A stretch of DNA of 64,000 bases from CAYZGU01 sp964478165 (GTDB lineage: Bacteria; Poribacteria; WGA-4E; JAJDTR01): NCBI GenBank assembly GCA_964478165.1, contig CAYZGU010000038.1, forward strand, positions 1 to 64,000. Reading direction: 5' to 3'. The position numbers and the translations under genes are program-made. A model generated the notes under the pieces. It saw nothing but the letters and a program-made list of their open reading frames with translations, was not told the DNA's origin and did no database searches. Positions 8,933-17,797 of this stretch are shown in pieces. How positions within the stretch are numbered: the stretch's first letter is position 1; every line of letters begins with the position of its first letter.

Positions 8933-9765
8933 TAGTGTTTTACGTATTCTTCGTAGCAGGTCCACAAATCAAACGTAAAAATGTCTCCAAGATAAACTAT
9001 GAGCCGGTAGTTTAACGTAAGCGTTTCACCCGCCGAAATCAAATGTGGCTCATCACCGGTGAAAACGGCGGACATAAATCCGAAAGCATCATCCAGAACC
9101 ATGAACGAAGCTGGGTGCCGAAGATTAGACGGATGATTGAAAATAGCCACACCAGCAACCTCATTTGATAGAACCCCATTGAGTGAACACCACTTGGCTA
9201 CTTTCCCACTGACTTCGGACTCACCAATGCACCCATCCGAGTTGGTAACCTTCCGGTATTCCATTTCAGCCATACGACAGCAAAGACCTTGGGTTTCACA
9301 AGGTGGAGCTAGCGAAACATCCGACGATTGAGCTTCTAAACTAAATTGAAAATCGATTATCTGTTGATTGAGTTGAGGCTGGTGGACTGTTACGTAACAA
9401 GTTTCCTCAATCGGATTCGAGTTATCCGGGGCACGCCAATCATTAATCACAGCGAAATGGACAGCGTCAAGATTCACGATCTTTTCGCAGAATTCGCGAT
9501 GCACAACTCGGCCGCGCACGGATTCATTGCAGTTAGTCTCTGTCCAATAGTTAATCCCATTCAATTTCTCTGAGGCAAAACACAATCCACGGTGATGAAC
9601 ATGACCTTCTGGTCGATCGCCCGTGACGATCAATCCGTTCGGCGCATGGATGGGATGAAAGTACGGCTTGTACAAGTCATGGCCATAGCGATATGTGAGT
9701 ACCGGTTTCTCGCCATTCGTGACGGATAATTCAGATGCGGAGATTTCATTCAACCTAAGCGTCAT
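8932..9765 (-). CDS. DUF6807 (PmoA-like) family protein
   Basis: Matches the DUF6807 family (often mislabelled methane oxygenase PmoA): TYRYGHDLYKPYFHPI, then DRPEGHVHHRGLCFA with its HxHHRG core and GINYWTE, and a C-terminal GETLTLNYRLIVYLGD strand. It is a beta-sandwich family usually found with sugar oxidoreductases in Planctomycetes, Verrucomicrobia and Poribacteria; the activity is unknown. The frame extends to a TTG at 9861, adding a hydrophobic stretch, but that would leave almost no leader behind the promoter at 9874-9902, so I give the ATG at 9765; the start is uncertain. First gene of a run with pantoate kinase and phosphopantothenate synthetase, without obvious functional link. Confidence 0.75.
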   Translation of the reverse strand: MTLRLNEISASELSVTNGEKPVLTYRYGHDLYKPYFHPIHAPNGLIVTGDRPEGHVHHRGLCFASEKLNGINYWTETNCNESVRGRVVHREFCEKIVNLDAVHFAVINDWRAPDNSNPIEETCYVTVHQPQLNQQIIDFQFSLEAQSSDVSLAPPCETQGLCCRMAEMEYRKVTNSDGCIGESEVSGKVAKWCSLNGVLSNEVAGVAIFNHPSNLRHPASFMVLDDAFGFMSAVFTGDEPHLISAGETLTLNYRLIVYLGDIFTFDLWTCYEEYVKH

Positions 9766-9873
9766 CACCAGTCCAAATGAGCCTAAAAGAAGAACGCCAA
9801 ATAATGGAAGACTTCTTTGTGAAGTGACCTCTTCTAGCTTTTTTCTTGCATATGGCTGCAAGAACTGCGTGAT

Positions 9874-9902
9874 ATTATAACGCGTACCGACATTCGATGC
9901 AA
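9874..9902 (-). promoter_or_regulatory. Sigma-70-like promoter for the DUF6807-PoK-PPS run
   Basis: On the minus strand TTGCAT (9902-9897) and TATAAT (9879-9874) are separated by 17 bp. The predicted transcript starts near 9867, just upstream of the DUF6807 frame. Confidence 0.55.
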
Positions 9903-10431
9903 GCCAATTAGCCGAAGCCCAGAAACCCTCGATGTAGCTAGATTGTTAAGAAATCCGTCGAATTCGGTTACAGTCCGTTTAACTGTTTCTAGTAGAGGAA
10001 TTGACACAAAATGTAGGTAGTAACGTCTATTTAACGAGTATGATGTCTCCGATCTGTTAAGCATCACATATTGCACGTGATGTCTTCAAAACTCCCAGCC
10101 TCTTCCTTGTGTCGACACTTGACACTCGTCGCGACACAAGGAAGAGGACAAATGGAACAACAGAGGAGAACCGGACTTGGGAGAAGACCGAATCCTGATA
10201 GCACACAAAGATCCTACTTCAAGGGCTTCTGAACCGAGTCTTCTACCAAGAGTTGACACGGAACCAACTCCCACACGCCTGCGACAAGAATAGATCGATA
10301 AGGGGTATAGATTGGTGTCTTTTGCAATCAAGTTGTAGGCACAAATATCAGCACTTCATCAGACTCTCTTTGAAACGTCTATTGGTCGGAAGTCGTTTCT
10401 GAAGTGTAGAACATGGGAGGATATTAGAACT
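9903..10431. other. Intergenic stretch holding a long hairpin
   Basis: No gene recognised. The only clear structure is the 16-bp inverted repeat at 10099-10147, listed separately. Confidence 0.4.
10099..10147. repeat. Perfect 16-bp inverted repeat (hairpin)
   Basis: CCTCTTCCTTGTGTCG at 10099-10114 is the exact reverse complement of 10132-10147, with a 17-nt spacer. There is no T-tract on either side, so it does not look like an ordinary intrinsic terminator. It could be a palindromic interspersed repeat, a processed RNA hairpin or a protein-binding site. Confidence 0.75.
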
Positions 10432-10614
10432 ATGGCAGCAACACGGAAACGGACACCCCCTGCGGCGAACATTTTCAAAGATCTGAACCGCCAGAATCAG
10501 CTTCAAGCAATAAAGAAAGCATTGCGTAAAAAAGCGAAGACCCAACAGCGGAATCAGCAGTTGAGGGATACCAAGGAAAGTATTTTGAGGGAGGAAGATA
10601 AAAACGGAGAGTAG
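10432..10614 (+). CDS. Small basic protein of unknown function
   Basis: 60 codons encoding a lysine/arginine/glutamine-rich, largely helical peptide (…AIKKALRKKAKTQQRNQQL…) with no cysteine, no signal peptide and no membrane segment. A GGGAGGA site lies 11 nt before the ATG, which is the main reason to consider it real. It stands alone between minus-strand genes, with no promoter that I could identify. Composition would fit a nucleic-acid or ribosome-associated peptide, but this is only inference, and a chance frame cannot be excluded. Confidence 0.4.
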   Translation: MAATRKRTPPAANIFKDLNRQNQLQAIKKALRKKAKTQQRNQQLRDTKESILREEDKNGE

Positions 10615-10736
10615 CCTTCACACACGGATTTGAATTTATATTGTTGCTTCACAAAGAGAACTGATTTGGACATACAATTCATGAATGGGTCAAGATAACT
10701 CCTAAAGAATAGACAGGTTTCACGCTACCACTGTCG

Positions 10737-11075
10737 TTAGATAGCTTCTGTTCCTCTTTCACCCGTACGAATGCGAATCGTTTCTTCTGCCGGCTCGACA
10801 AAAATTTTTCCATCACCGATCTTGCCTGTCGATGCAGACTCCTGTATCGCCTCCACAACATTATCAACATTTTCATCGGCAACCACAATTTCGAGTTTCA
10901 GCTTGGGGACAAACTCGATGGTGTACTCACTTCCACGATAAATCTCCGTATGCCCTCGACTCCTACCGAAACCACGCACCTCACTGACTGTCATTCCATG
11001 TACACCAACATTGCTAAGAGCCTCCTTAACTTCATCCAGCTTAAAAGGGCGGATAATGCATTCCAACTTTTTCAC
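10737..11075 (-). CDS. glnK: Nitrogen regulatory protein P-II
   Basis: 112 residues, exactly the usual PII length if translation starts at the GTG at 11075, which follows a GGGGAG site. The frame opens earlier (11144) but the extra residues are not family-like. Visible features are the KKLECIIRPFKLDEVKEAL N-terminal strand-helix, the T-loop (GHTEIYRGSEYTIEFVPK, with the tyrosine that is uridylylated in many bacteria) and the C-terminal GKIGDGKIFVEP and RIRTGERG signatures of the ATP/2-oxoglutarate site. It lies about 200 bp downstream of an ammonium transporter on the same strand, the classic amtB-glnK arrangement, so it probably gates that transporter and senses nitrogen status. Confidence 0.93.
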   Translation of the reverse strand: MKKLECIIRPFKLDEVKEALSNVGVHGMTVSEVRGFGRSRGHTEIYRGSEYTIEFVPKLKLEIVVADENVDNVVEAIQESASTGKIGDGKIFVEPAEETIRIRTGERGTEAI

Positions 11076-11278
11076 GGCTCCATCTCCCCTTTTTGACAGT
11101 TGCTTAACTGCACCACCAAAGGACTCATGTAGGCCGATTTCCAAGGCGCGGCATTCTCAGCGTCTAACATTACTCTTTAATACCAAGGTTGGAAAACCAA
11201 CCTACATGCAAGAAAAAGGTGAGTGGTCGAGAACGCAAGTTCCAAAACGCACTCACCGTACACAACCTGAGTTCACTT

Positions 11279-12682
11279 CTACAAATCGTATCCTCTCTCG
11301 TCGTGCAACGCGAGATCCAATCCTTCTCTTTCCTCGTCCGGATCAACTCGCAATCCAACAATGGCATCCACAATTTTGAGGATGACAAAGGAGAGCACAC
11401 CGCTCCAAACGATTGTTATTAGAACACTGAGAAGCTGATCGACCAGCTGTGCACCAATATTCAATCCAGCTTCTGAACCACCAAGGGTCTTTGCTGCAAA
11501 GATTCCGGTCAGAACCGCCCCAACGATTCCCCCGATGCCATGCACGCCAAAAGCATCCAGTGAATCATCGTAGCCGAGTTTCTTCTTAAGGCTTGTAGCT
11601 CCCCAGAAGCAAACAATCCCTGCCGCAATCCCGATGACCAAAGCACCCATCGGTCCTACATAACCGGATGCAGGAGTAATGGCAACCAACCCTGCTACCG
11701 CTCCTGTAACGGTACCTAACGCACTGGGTTTACCATGTTTCATCCACTCTATAAACATCCAGACAATAGCGGCCGTTGCGGTAGAAACCTGGGTTACTAA
11801 CATCGCCATACCAGCCGTACCGTCAGCTGCCACAGCACTTCCTGCATTGAAGCCAAACCAACCAACCCACAGCATAGACGCTCCAACAACAGTAAGTGTC
11901 ATATTATGCGGTGGCATAGATGTGTCCGGATAACCGATACGCTTTCCTATTACTATAGCCGCCACCAATGCGGCAATTCCTGCATTGATGTGCACCACGG
12001 TGCCGCCAGCAAAGTCCAGTGCGCCGATGATGTCACCGAAGAGTGAGCCTGGTCCAGCCCAGGCCATATGACAAATGGGTGCGTACACAATCAGAGACCA
12101 CAGAGCTGAAAACCACAGCATCGCGGAAAACTTCATCCGCTCCGCAAATGCACCTGCAATTAGCGCCGGTGTAATAATCGCAAAGGTTAGTTGAAATGTA
12201 ATAAAAACCGTCTCCGGAATTGTTCCAGTCGCGCTATCGGCACTCACCCCCCGCAGAAATGCCTTACTAAGCCCACCAACAAATGAATGCAGATTCAGTG
12301 CTCCTGCCTTCATTCCCGTTGTATCAAAGGCAAGGCTATACCCGCAAATAACCCATAGAATCGTGATAAGGCCGGTCAAGCCAAAGCACTGCATTAACAC
12401 CGATAGTACATTTCGACCTCTTACTAGTCCCCCATAGAATAGTGCAAGGCCCGGGATAGTCATAAACAATACCAGCGCTGTTGCCGTGAGTAACCACGCA
12501 GTATCGCCTGAATCTATTGTCGCGGTCCCCTGAGCAAGTGCAAACCCCGGCAGCAGTAGCAAAGCCAAGGGTAAGATTAGCCATAAGACACTAGGTCTCA
12601 ATCTGCCTTTTAGCAACCGTACCCTGTTCTTGATGCGCGAATCGCGGTCCCAACTGTCATACTCTTGCATAATAACCCCCAT
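11279..12682 (-). CDS. amt: Ammonium transporter (Amt family)
   Basis: 467 residues with a signal-peptide-like N-terminus ending around ALAQG and eleven membrane helices typical of AmtB. Recognisable blocks are DTAWLLTATALVLFMTIPGLALFYGG, the FAGGTVVHINAG segment carrying the first of the pore histidines, WFGFNAGSA, and the LDAFGVHGIGGIVGAVLTG block with the second pore histidine. It conducts ammonium/ammonia across the inner membrane. The neighbouring PII gene downstream suggests that it is expressed under nitrogen limitation and blocked by unmodified PII. I looked for a sigma-54 promoter upstream and did not find a convincing one. Confidence 0.95.
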   Translation of the reverse strand: MGVIMQEYDSWDRDSRIKNRVRLLKGRLRPSVLWLILPLALLLLPGFALAQGTATIDSGDTAWLLTATALVLFMTIPGLALFYGGLVRGRNVLSVLMQCFGLTGLITILWVICGYSLAFDTTGMKAGALNLHSFVGGLSKAFLRGVSADSATGTIPETVFITFQLTFAIITPALIAGAFAERMKFSAMLWFSALWSLIVYAPICHMAWAGPGSLFGDIIGALDFAGGTVVHINAGIAALVAAIVIGKRIGYPDTSMPPHNMTLTVVGASMLWVGWFGFNAGSAVAADGTAGMAMLVTQVSTATAAIVWMFIEWMKHGKPSALGTVTGAVAGLVAITPASGYVGPMGALVIGIAAGIVCFWGATSLKKKLGYDDSLDAFGVHGIGGIVGAVLTGIFAAKTLGGSEAGLNIGAQLVDQLLSVLITIVWSGVLSFVILKIVDAIVGLRVDPDEEREGLDLALHDERGYDL

Positions 12683-13116
12683 TCAACTAGATTTAGGTAG
12701 ACCTGATACACTCCCCTGCCATGCTAGCACAACACACAAATCTGGTCAAGCACAAAATGTGTTTTTTCCAATTCAGAACCACAGGAGATCCGAGCTCTCA
12801 CGCTAACAGTCCTAAACATTTAGCTAAGTCCTGATTGTCGAATCGAATTACAGTGGAATCCATTCATACCGCAAACGCTGCGACGATAGCACGCGACAGG
12901 CAAAATCTTGATTGTGATTTACAGCTTAGCGTGCTATAATGGCAGCTCGTTCACCAGATCCAATTACCGCATTTAGTTTGCGCAAGTTTGCCACGTCAAG
13001 ATTGTCTTGGTGTTGCTTCCGTTAAGTGGTGTGAGTTACCTTCTCTCTGGTTTCTTAGGCTGTCCTCGTGACATTCCATCTCTGTCAAGGCAACCCTCTT
13101 AGCTCTTTTTTCTATC
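12683..13116. other. Divergent intergenic region
   Basis: Lies between the leftward amt gene and the rightward glycosyltransferase gene. It holds the promoter at 12912-12940; nothing else was recognised. Confidence 0.4.
12912..12940 (+). promoter_or_regulatory. Sigma-70-like promoter upstream of the GT39-like gene
   Basis: TTGTGA (12912-12917), 17-bp spacer, TATAAT (12935-12940), reading toward the glycosyltransferase gene at 13117. The predicted leader is about 170 nt. Confidence 0.5.
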
Positions 13117-14643
13117 TTGCATAAACAGATGAAAAACCTTTCATCAAGAAAACCTTCACAATATGAGCGTCTTGCCCAATCTTCTATCCTCAGACGCGCA
13201 TCCGCCTTCCTTCCAATTGTTCTCATAGGAGCAATCCTTCGCTTATGGAATCTGGGAACGTGGAGCCTATGGATTGATGAAGTCCTTACTGTCCTCGATG
13301 CACAGCAGCTTTCAGTGAATAACCTGCCAATAAACCCCGTTTCGTACCTCGCTGTCAGAATGTCCTTGTTAATGGGAAGCACAGACGAATGGGGAGCCCG
13401 ATTGATTCCGTGCGTGGTTGGCATTGCTTCAATCCCATTAATTTTCTTGATGGGGCGATCGCTTGTGAATCCAAGGGTTGGTGCATTCGCTGCCAGTTTC
13501 GTTGCTTTTTCAAACTGGCATCTTTTCTGGTCTCAAAATGCCCGCTCTTACATCTTCACCTTCTTGTTTGGAGCATTGACTGCATGGGGGTTTTACCTCG
13601 CGCTCGAACGCAATCGACCTATCGTAATGATTGGAGCACTCCTCTCGGCAATCTGTCTGCTCCTCTCGCACACGCTTTCTGTGACGATACTTCCGGCTCT
13701 GGCGGGCTATGTAATCAGTTTTTGGGTCTTGCAGGCATTTCCACGAGTCGCGAACTTGCTACCCCTGGGTTCATCAAATACGCCATCGACTGGCGCATCT
13801 GATGAACCTGCTGGAATCTTCCCTGCGGGTCTTCGAGCGAAAAACCTACTAATCTTCTTCATCCCTTTTATCTTGCCCATTCTGTTGTTTGTGCTGCCCG
13901 AATTTCGAAACTACCTGTTCTCGGGTTGGGGATTTAACGAATGGAATCGAAGCCCAATTTATATAATTTTTACCCTTGTTTATGGCTTGAGCGTGCCAAT
14001 CGCGGCAACAGCACTTTTCACCTTTTTTTTAAAACCCAAAAATCGCATCGTCTGGTTTCTGGTATGCTATGCTGGCATACCACTTCTGCTATTGATAATT
14101 GTATCCGGTATTCTAAACGTTGCTGGCTATTATCTGTTCTTTACGACCCCTGCCTATTTCTTGCTTGCTGCTGTGGGTTGTGACCGAATTTGGCAGTGCA
14201 AGTCACTTGGCCTAACGCTCCGTGCTATCCTACCTTGTATCATCATCCTCACGATGCTTTCTCAGAACTATCTCTACTTCTATATCGAAAATGGCGCTCG
14301 ACCTAGATGGCGCGAGGCATTTTCACTGATTCGATCAGAAATGAACGATGAAGATCAAGTTGTCACCTCTCTCCCGAAGATGAGTCAATACTATCTACCG
14401 GAACTTCAGTCCACTGCTGCGAAGAAGGTATTGGAAAACAGAACGAAATTGGAAAAAGAGTGGAAGCGCCGGGGTATACGAGTGTGGTTCGTTATTGATG
14501 CGGGGAGTTTCAACGTTTTCGATTCAGAAGGGGAATTCCGCCAGTGGGTACATGAAAGAACCAGATTAATTCATACCTTTCCTGTTTTCGCCAGGGCGAT
14601 GGATCGGACAATTAACGTGTATCTTTCTGAAGTGGTCGAGTAA
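13117..14643 (+). CDS. Membrane glycosyltransferase, GT39/ArnT-like (dolichyl-phosphate-mannose mannosyltransferase family)
   Basis: 508 residues with about eleven transmembrane helices and a C-terminal periplasmic domain. The first periplasmic loop contains LWIDE, carrying the acidic residue pair expected at the GT-C active site, and the FSNWHLFWSQNARSYIFTFL block is characteristic of PF13231/PMT_2 proteins. Members use polyprenyl-phosphate sugars to glycosylate lipids or proteins on the outer face of the membrane. The acceptor here is unknown. An internal ATG at 13129 is an alternative start. It is convergent with the TrpF-like gene, the two stops being only 17 bp apart. Confidence 0.85.
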   Translation: MHKQMKNLSSRKPSQYERLAQSSILRRASAFLPIVLIGAILRLWNLGTWSLWIDEVLTVLDAQQLSVNNLPINPVSYLAVRMSLLMGSTDEWGARLIPCVVGIASIPLIFLMGRSLVNPRVGAFAASFVAFSNWHLFWSQNARSYIFTFLFGALTAWGFYLALERNRPIVMIGALLSAICLLLSHTLSVTILPALAGYVISFWVLQAFPRVANLLPLGSSNTPSTGASDEPAGIFPAGLRAKNLLIFFIPFILPILLFVLPEFRNYLFSGWGFNEWNRSPIYIIFTLVYGLSVPIAATALFTFFLKPKNRIVWFLVCYAGIPLLLLIIVSGILNVAGYYLFFTTPAYFLLAAVGCDRIWQCKSLGLTLRAILPCIIILTMLSQNYLYFYIENGARPRWREAFSLIRSEMNDEDQVVTSLPKMSQYYLPELQSTAAKKVLENRTKLEKEWKRRGIRVWFVIDAGSFNVFDSEGEFRQWVHERTRLIHTFPVFARAMDRTINVYLSEVVE

Positions 14644-14660
14644 AACGCATTTTCGATATT

Positions 14661-15347
14661 TTACGAGATTTCCCGGACTTGGTCCATGAGAAGCTCCAGT
14701 TTCTGAGCATCACGTATGCCCTTCGTCGCTTCAACCCCTGAGCAAAGGTCAATCCCATAGGGCCCAACGATGTCAATTGCTTGCCTGACATTACTGGCCT
14801 GGATTCCACCTGACAAAAACGCTGGAACCTTAGACGCTGCAACTAACGTCGAGGCAAGATTCCAGTCGATGGTCCTACCGGTGCCACCAAATCGCACTTT
14901 ACCCTCATTAAGAATCAGCGAATCGAAGAGAAATGCATTTGTGCCCGCATCGGTGTAGGCTTTCATCTCAGTAAACAATCTTCCTGGGTCCGGCACTTCT
15001 GTTTGCCCAGCGGGCAAGAACAAGGATTTCCAAACCTCACATGGTAGCTTTTTTTTCAGACACTCTACCTCGGTGGGAGTTTCATGCCCTAATAGCTGAA
15101 TCGCAAAAGGGCGGATTGTCTCCACTGCGCATTGAATCCAATCCCGTGTTCGGTCGAATACCAACATAACGATGGGAATTGTCATCTGTCGGGCAATCGC
15201 CGCAGCATCAGCGATAGTAACAGCACGCTCTGAAAAATGCGCTTCGACAACAACCCCAACGTAATCTGCGCCAGCGCCGATAACCATTTCGCCATCTAGA
15301 ACACTGGTTGTACCACAGATTTTTACTTTGCACTGATTGCTTCTCAT
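14661..15347 (-). CDS. Phosphoribosylanthranilate isomerase-like protein (TrpF)
   Basis: About 228 residues from the ATG at 15347, forming a TIM barrel. The N-terminal CKVKICGTT carries the catalytic cysteine of TrpF, GADYVGVVV follows, FLFDSLI supplies the expected catalytic aspartate, and LSGGIQASNV and DLCSGVEATKGIRD are the usual phosphate-binding and C-terminal blocks. The reaction would be N-(5-phosphoribosyl)anthranilate to CdRP in tryptophan synthesis. No other trp gene is nearby, and the sequence is divergent (for example VMLVFDRTRDW where typical enzymes have GVFVN), so a different isomerase role is possible. Upstream in-frame codons to 15497 look non-coding. Confidence 0.75.
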   Translation of the reverse strand: MRSNQCKVKICGTTSVLDGEMVIGAGADYVGVVVEAHFSERAVTIADAAAIARQMTIPIVMLVFDRTRDWIQCAVETIRPFAIQLLGHETPTEVECLKKKLPCEVWKSLFLPAGQTEVPDPGRLFTEMKAYTDAGTNAFLFDSLILNEGKVRFGGTGRTIDWNLASTLVAASKVPAFLSGGIQASNVRQAIDIVGPYGIDLCSGVEATKGIRDAQKLELLMDQVREIS

Positions 15348-15511
15348 ACGTAGCCCCAATAAAAGCTCTGGACAAACCAACCACAACGAAACGCGAAGAG
15401 CACAAACGCAAATAAGGGTGCAATCGAGCCTAATCGTTGCTCCGTCTGTTACAGAACGGTGGAGATGGCGACTACAATTTCGATTAATCCGAAACAACTA
15501 AGGAAAAGCCG

Positions 15512-16774
15512 CTACATGGCTTGTGCCTCAAGCTGTCCTAATACTTCTCGAAGGAACGTATTCAAGCTGCTGTCGTCTTGGAAACGTTCCTTTTGCCCTT
15601 GAAGGGCTGTGATTGAGACTTCATCACCGATCTTAGCCAGTGCATCAACTATCGATAGTTTGATAGTAAGTCCTTCCAGGGAATCTAGCGCATCAATCAA
15701 TAAGTCTCGAGCTTTATCTCCGCCGATGTTACCGAGTGCAGAAACTGCGATGTCCTTGACACTTTCATCTCCGCGGTTAAACGCGACTATCAAGGAATCC
15801 ACAGCATCTTCTCCAATCAGACTTAACCCGAGCCCTGCTTGGAAACGAATGCCCGGTATCTCCCCATTATCCTCCATGACAGCGGCTAACGCCTCAATCG
15901 CAGAATCCGGTTTTAATCTCCCCAAAATCGATATGCAAGCTCGTCGAACCTCTTCATCCGCTTCCGCCTTGCGCTTGATAGATTTCTGTGCCAACTCAAC
16001 AAGCTGTCCTTCACTAATTTCCCGTTGCAACCCCTCGAATTTGTCCGGAGATTCGCTTTCTAATTGGCTTAATTCCACGAGGCGTTCTAGGCTCCTTACC
16101 GCTGGCTTGCGGAGCGATAGGTCTTCGCTTCGTTCCAAAATAACCATCAAGGGCCCAACAGCGCGGGAATCCCCAAGCTCACCCAACGCTTCCACAGCGG
16201 CAATCTTAACACCTGCTAACTCAGTCGTACGAAACGTAATTCTGGAACCGTGCTCCGTGAATTCCTCAATGGCCTTTTTATAGTCATCTATCGTCTTTAT
16301 CTTCCGCTCATCGACAACTGCGTCGATCGTATCGCCAATTTGGAGACCTGCATTTGACGCTGAACTCCCCGGCTTCACTTCCGTAATCGTGTTTCGACTG
16401 ACCTTGATGCCGATCTTATCTCCGGAACGTCGGACAGCTAGACGAACCTCTCTGCCATCCGTGAGGCGCAGAATAAGATTGTTGTCTTCAGCCATTGATT
16501 TTCTTTCGGCACGCTTGTAGTCGCCTCGGGTCTCTAGGGCATATTCGCCGATGACGTAAGAAACCAGCTCGCCATCTTCAAGATCTGTCTTCGCAGCTGA
16601 ACCGTTGGCATCAATCGAAACAACCACGACCCCATTTGTAGACCAACGGTCTTCCAAATCGCTATCAAGCTGTTGAATCTCCAACTGAAATTGCTTGTCG
16701 TTGTAGCGATTGTCGCATCCAATGGGAAATAGGATTATGAAAAACAGCAATACACATGGAATTTTCTCAAGCAT
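15512..16774 (-). CDS. Putative lipoprotein with PDZ and HEAT-repeat domains
   Basis: 420 residues. A hydrophobic N-terminus ends in FPIGC, resembling a lipobox, so the mature protein is probably lipid-anchored at Cys20. Residues ~40-175 contain two PDZ-like modules; the second is clear (ITEVKPGSSASNAGLQIGDTI). From ~190 to the end are HEAT/PBS-lyase type helical repeats with the recurrent A-x-x-A-L-x-x-L/I-G-D pattern (AAVEALGELGDSRAVGPL, AVSALGNIGGDKARDLL, SIVDALAKIGDEVSI). The combination suggests a periplasmic scaffold; no catalytic residues are visible. It follows a second HEAT-repeat lipoprotein gene by 96 bp on the same strand. Confidence 0.75.
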   Translation of the reverse strand: MLEKIPCVLLFFIILFPIGCDNRYNDKQFQLEIQQLDSDLEDRWSTNGVVVVSIDANGSAAKTDLEDGELVSYVIGEYALETRGDYKRAERKSMAEDNNLILRLTDGREVRLAVRRSGDKIGIKVSRNTITEVKPGSSASNAGLQIGDTIDAVVDERKIKTIDDYKKAIEEFTEHGSRITFRTTELAGVKIAAVEALGELGDSRAVGPLMVILERSEDLSLRKPAVRSLERLVELSQLESESPDKFEGLQREISEGQLVELAQKSIKRKAEADEEVRRACISILGRLKPDSAIEALAAVMEDNGEIPGIRFQAGLGLSLIGEDAVDSLIVAFNRGDESVKDIAVSALGNIGGDKARDLLIDALDSLEGLTIKLSIVDALAKIGDEVSITALQGQKERFQDDSSLNTFLREVLGQLEAQAM

Positions 16775-16870
16775 GAAATCTCCTTATTGGGCGCATGTTC
16801 CTAATCTGTGCAAGCGTTTTAAACCGGGGTTCCAAGGGTTGGGAGACGCGAGAAAAATAAACACTGATAA

Positions 16871-17785
16871 TCAAAACCTCATCTCAATTTCTCGACTGCC
16901 TTGCGCGCCCAACGCATCCAACAATGGGATCACCGCGCGTTCGTCCCCGAGCTTGGCAAGCGCCTGGATTGCATCCACGCGTAAGGAAGAACCTTTGTTT
17001 TCGGCAATTTTCACCAATTCCTGAACGGCGGAAGCACCGCATTTTCCCAAGGCCTCCACAGCCAACTGACGCACCTCCGGATCCTCTCGGTCTTTTCGCC
17101 ATTTCTCAGAACCGGAATTGATAATCGTCACCAACGGGGGAATTGCCTTCTCACTACCAATCTCACCGATTGCCTTAACTGCATTCAACCGCGTCTCCTT
17201 ACGTTTATGGCCTAGCAGATTAATTAGCTGTGGGACGATTAGATGCGGATCTTCCTTACCAATCTCAGCAAGCACCCAGTGTGCATCGTGTCGATCTCGG
17301 TTGTCTTTGGATTCAATCGCTTTTCTCAGGACCTTGAGAAGCTTCTTCCGATCATCTTCTTGATTGTAAATGCGTTTAAGTGCAGTCAGTGCAGCATGTT
17401 GAACCCCCACCTCGTCACGTCTCAATGTCTCAAACACCAGAATCGAAAGATACTTGTCTTTATCCTGTTGATAGGCAAGAAACATGTGCTGTCCACGATT
17501 TTCAATACTGGCTTGTTCCCGACGATCTTGCCAATTCTCTCCAGAGAACGAGGCGTTGTAAAATTTGTCAGAATCGTAGAAACCAAGCAGGTAGTGCGCT
17601 TCAGCATTACTGGGTTCTTTCTGGATGGCGCGCTTAAATTCAGCAACAGCACGTTCTTCCTTACGTCGCCTGTCAGATTTAATAAGTTCTTTACCTTTGG
17701 AAAGATGTTCATTGTGGCTTCCGCAGCCAAAAAGAAAAGCGACAAGACCAATGGATGCAATACTCATTTTGAGCTGTTTATTCAT
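16871..17785 (-). CDS. Putative lipoprotein with TPR and HEAT repeats
   Basis: 304 residues from the ATG at 17785, which has a GGAG site 7 nt upstream; a TTG at 17797 is a less likely start. The signal peptide ends in AFLFGC, a good lipobox. A TPR-like unit (AVAEFKRAIQKEPSNAEAHY) is followed by HEAT repeats (ALTALKRIYNQEDDRKKL, AVKAIGEIGSEKAIPPLV, AVEALGKCGASAVQELV, AIQALAKLGDERAVIPLL). It is probably a lipid-anchored scaffold acting with the PDZ/HEAT protein encoded just downstream. No specific function can be assigned. Confidence 0.75.
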   Translation of the reverse strand: MNKQLKMSIASIGLVAFLFGCGSHNEHLSKGKELIKSDRRRKEERAVAEFKRAIQKEPSNAEAHYLLGFYDSDKFYNASFSGENWQDRREQASIENRGQHMFLAYQQDKDKYLSILVFETLRRDEVGVQHAALTALKRIYNQEDDRKKLLKVLRKAIESKDNRDRHDAHWVLAEIGKEDPHLIVPQLINLLGHKRKETRLNAVKAIGEIGSEKAIPPLVTIINSGSEKWRKDREDPEVRQLAVEALGKCGASAVQELVKIAENKGSSLRVDAIQALAKLGDERAVIPLLDALGAQGSREIEMRF

Positions 17786-17797
17786 TTTGGACTCCAA

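Noticed and set aside
12683..12800. Sigma-54 promoter upstream of the ammonium transporter
   Set aside because: A TGGCA is present but the GC at the -12 element is missing at the required spacing.
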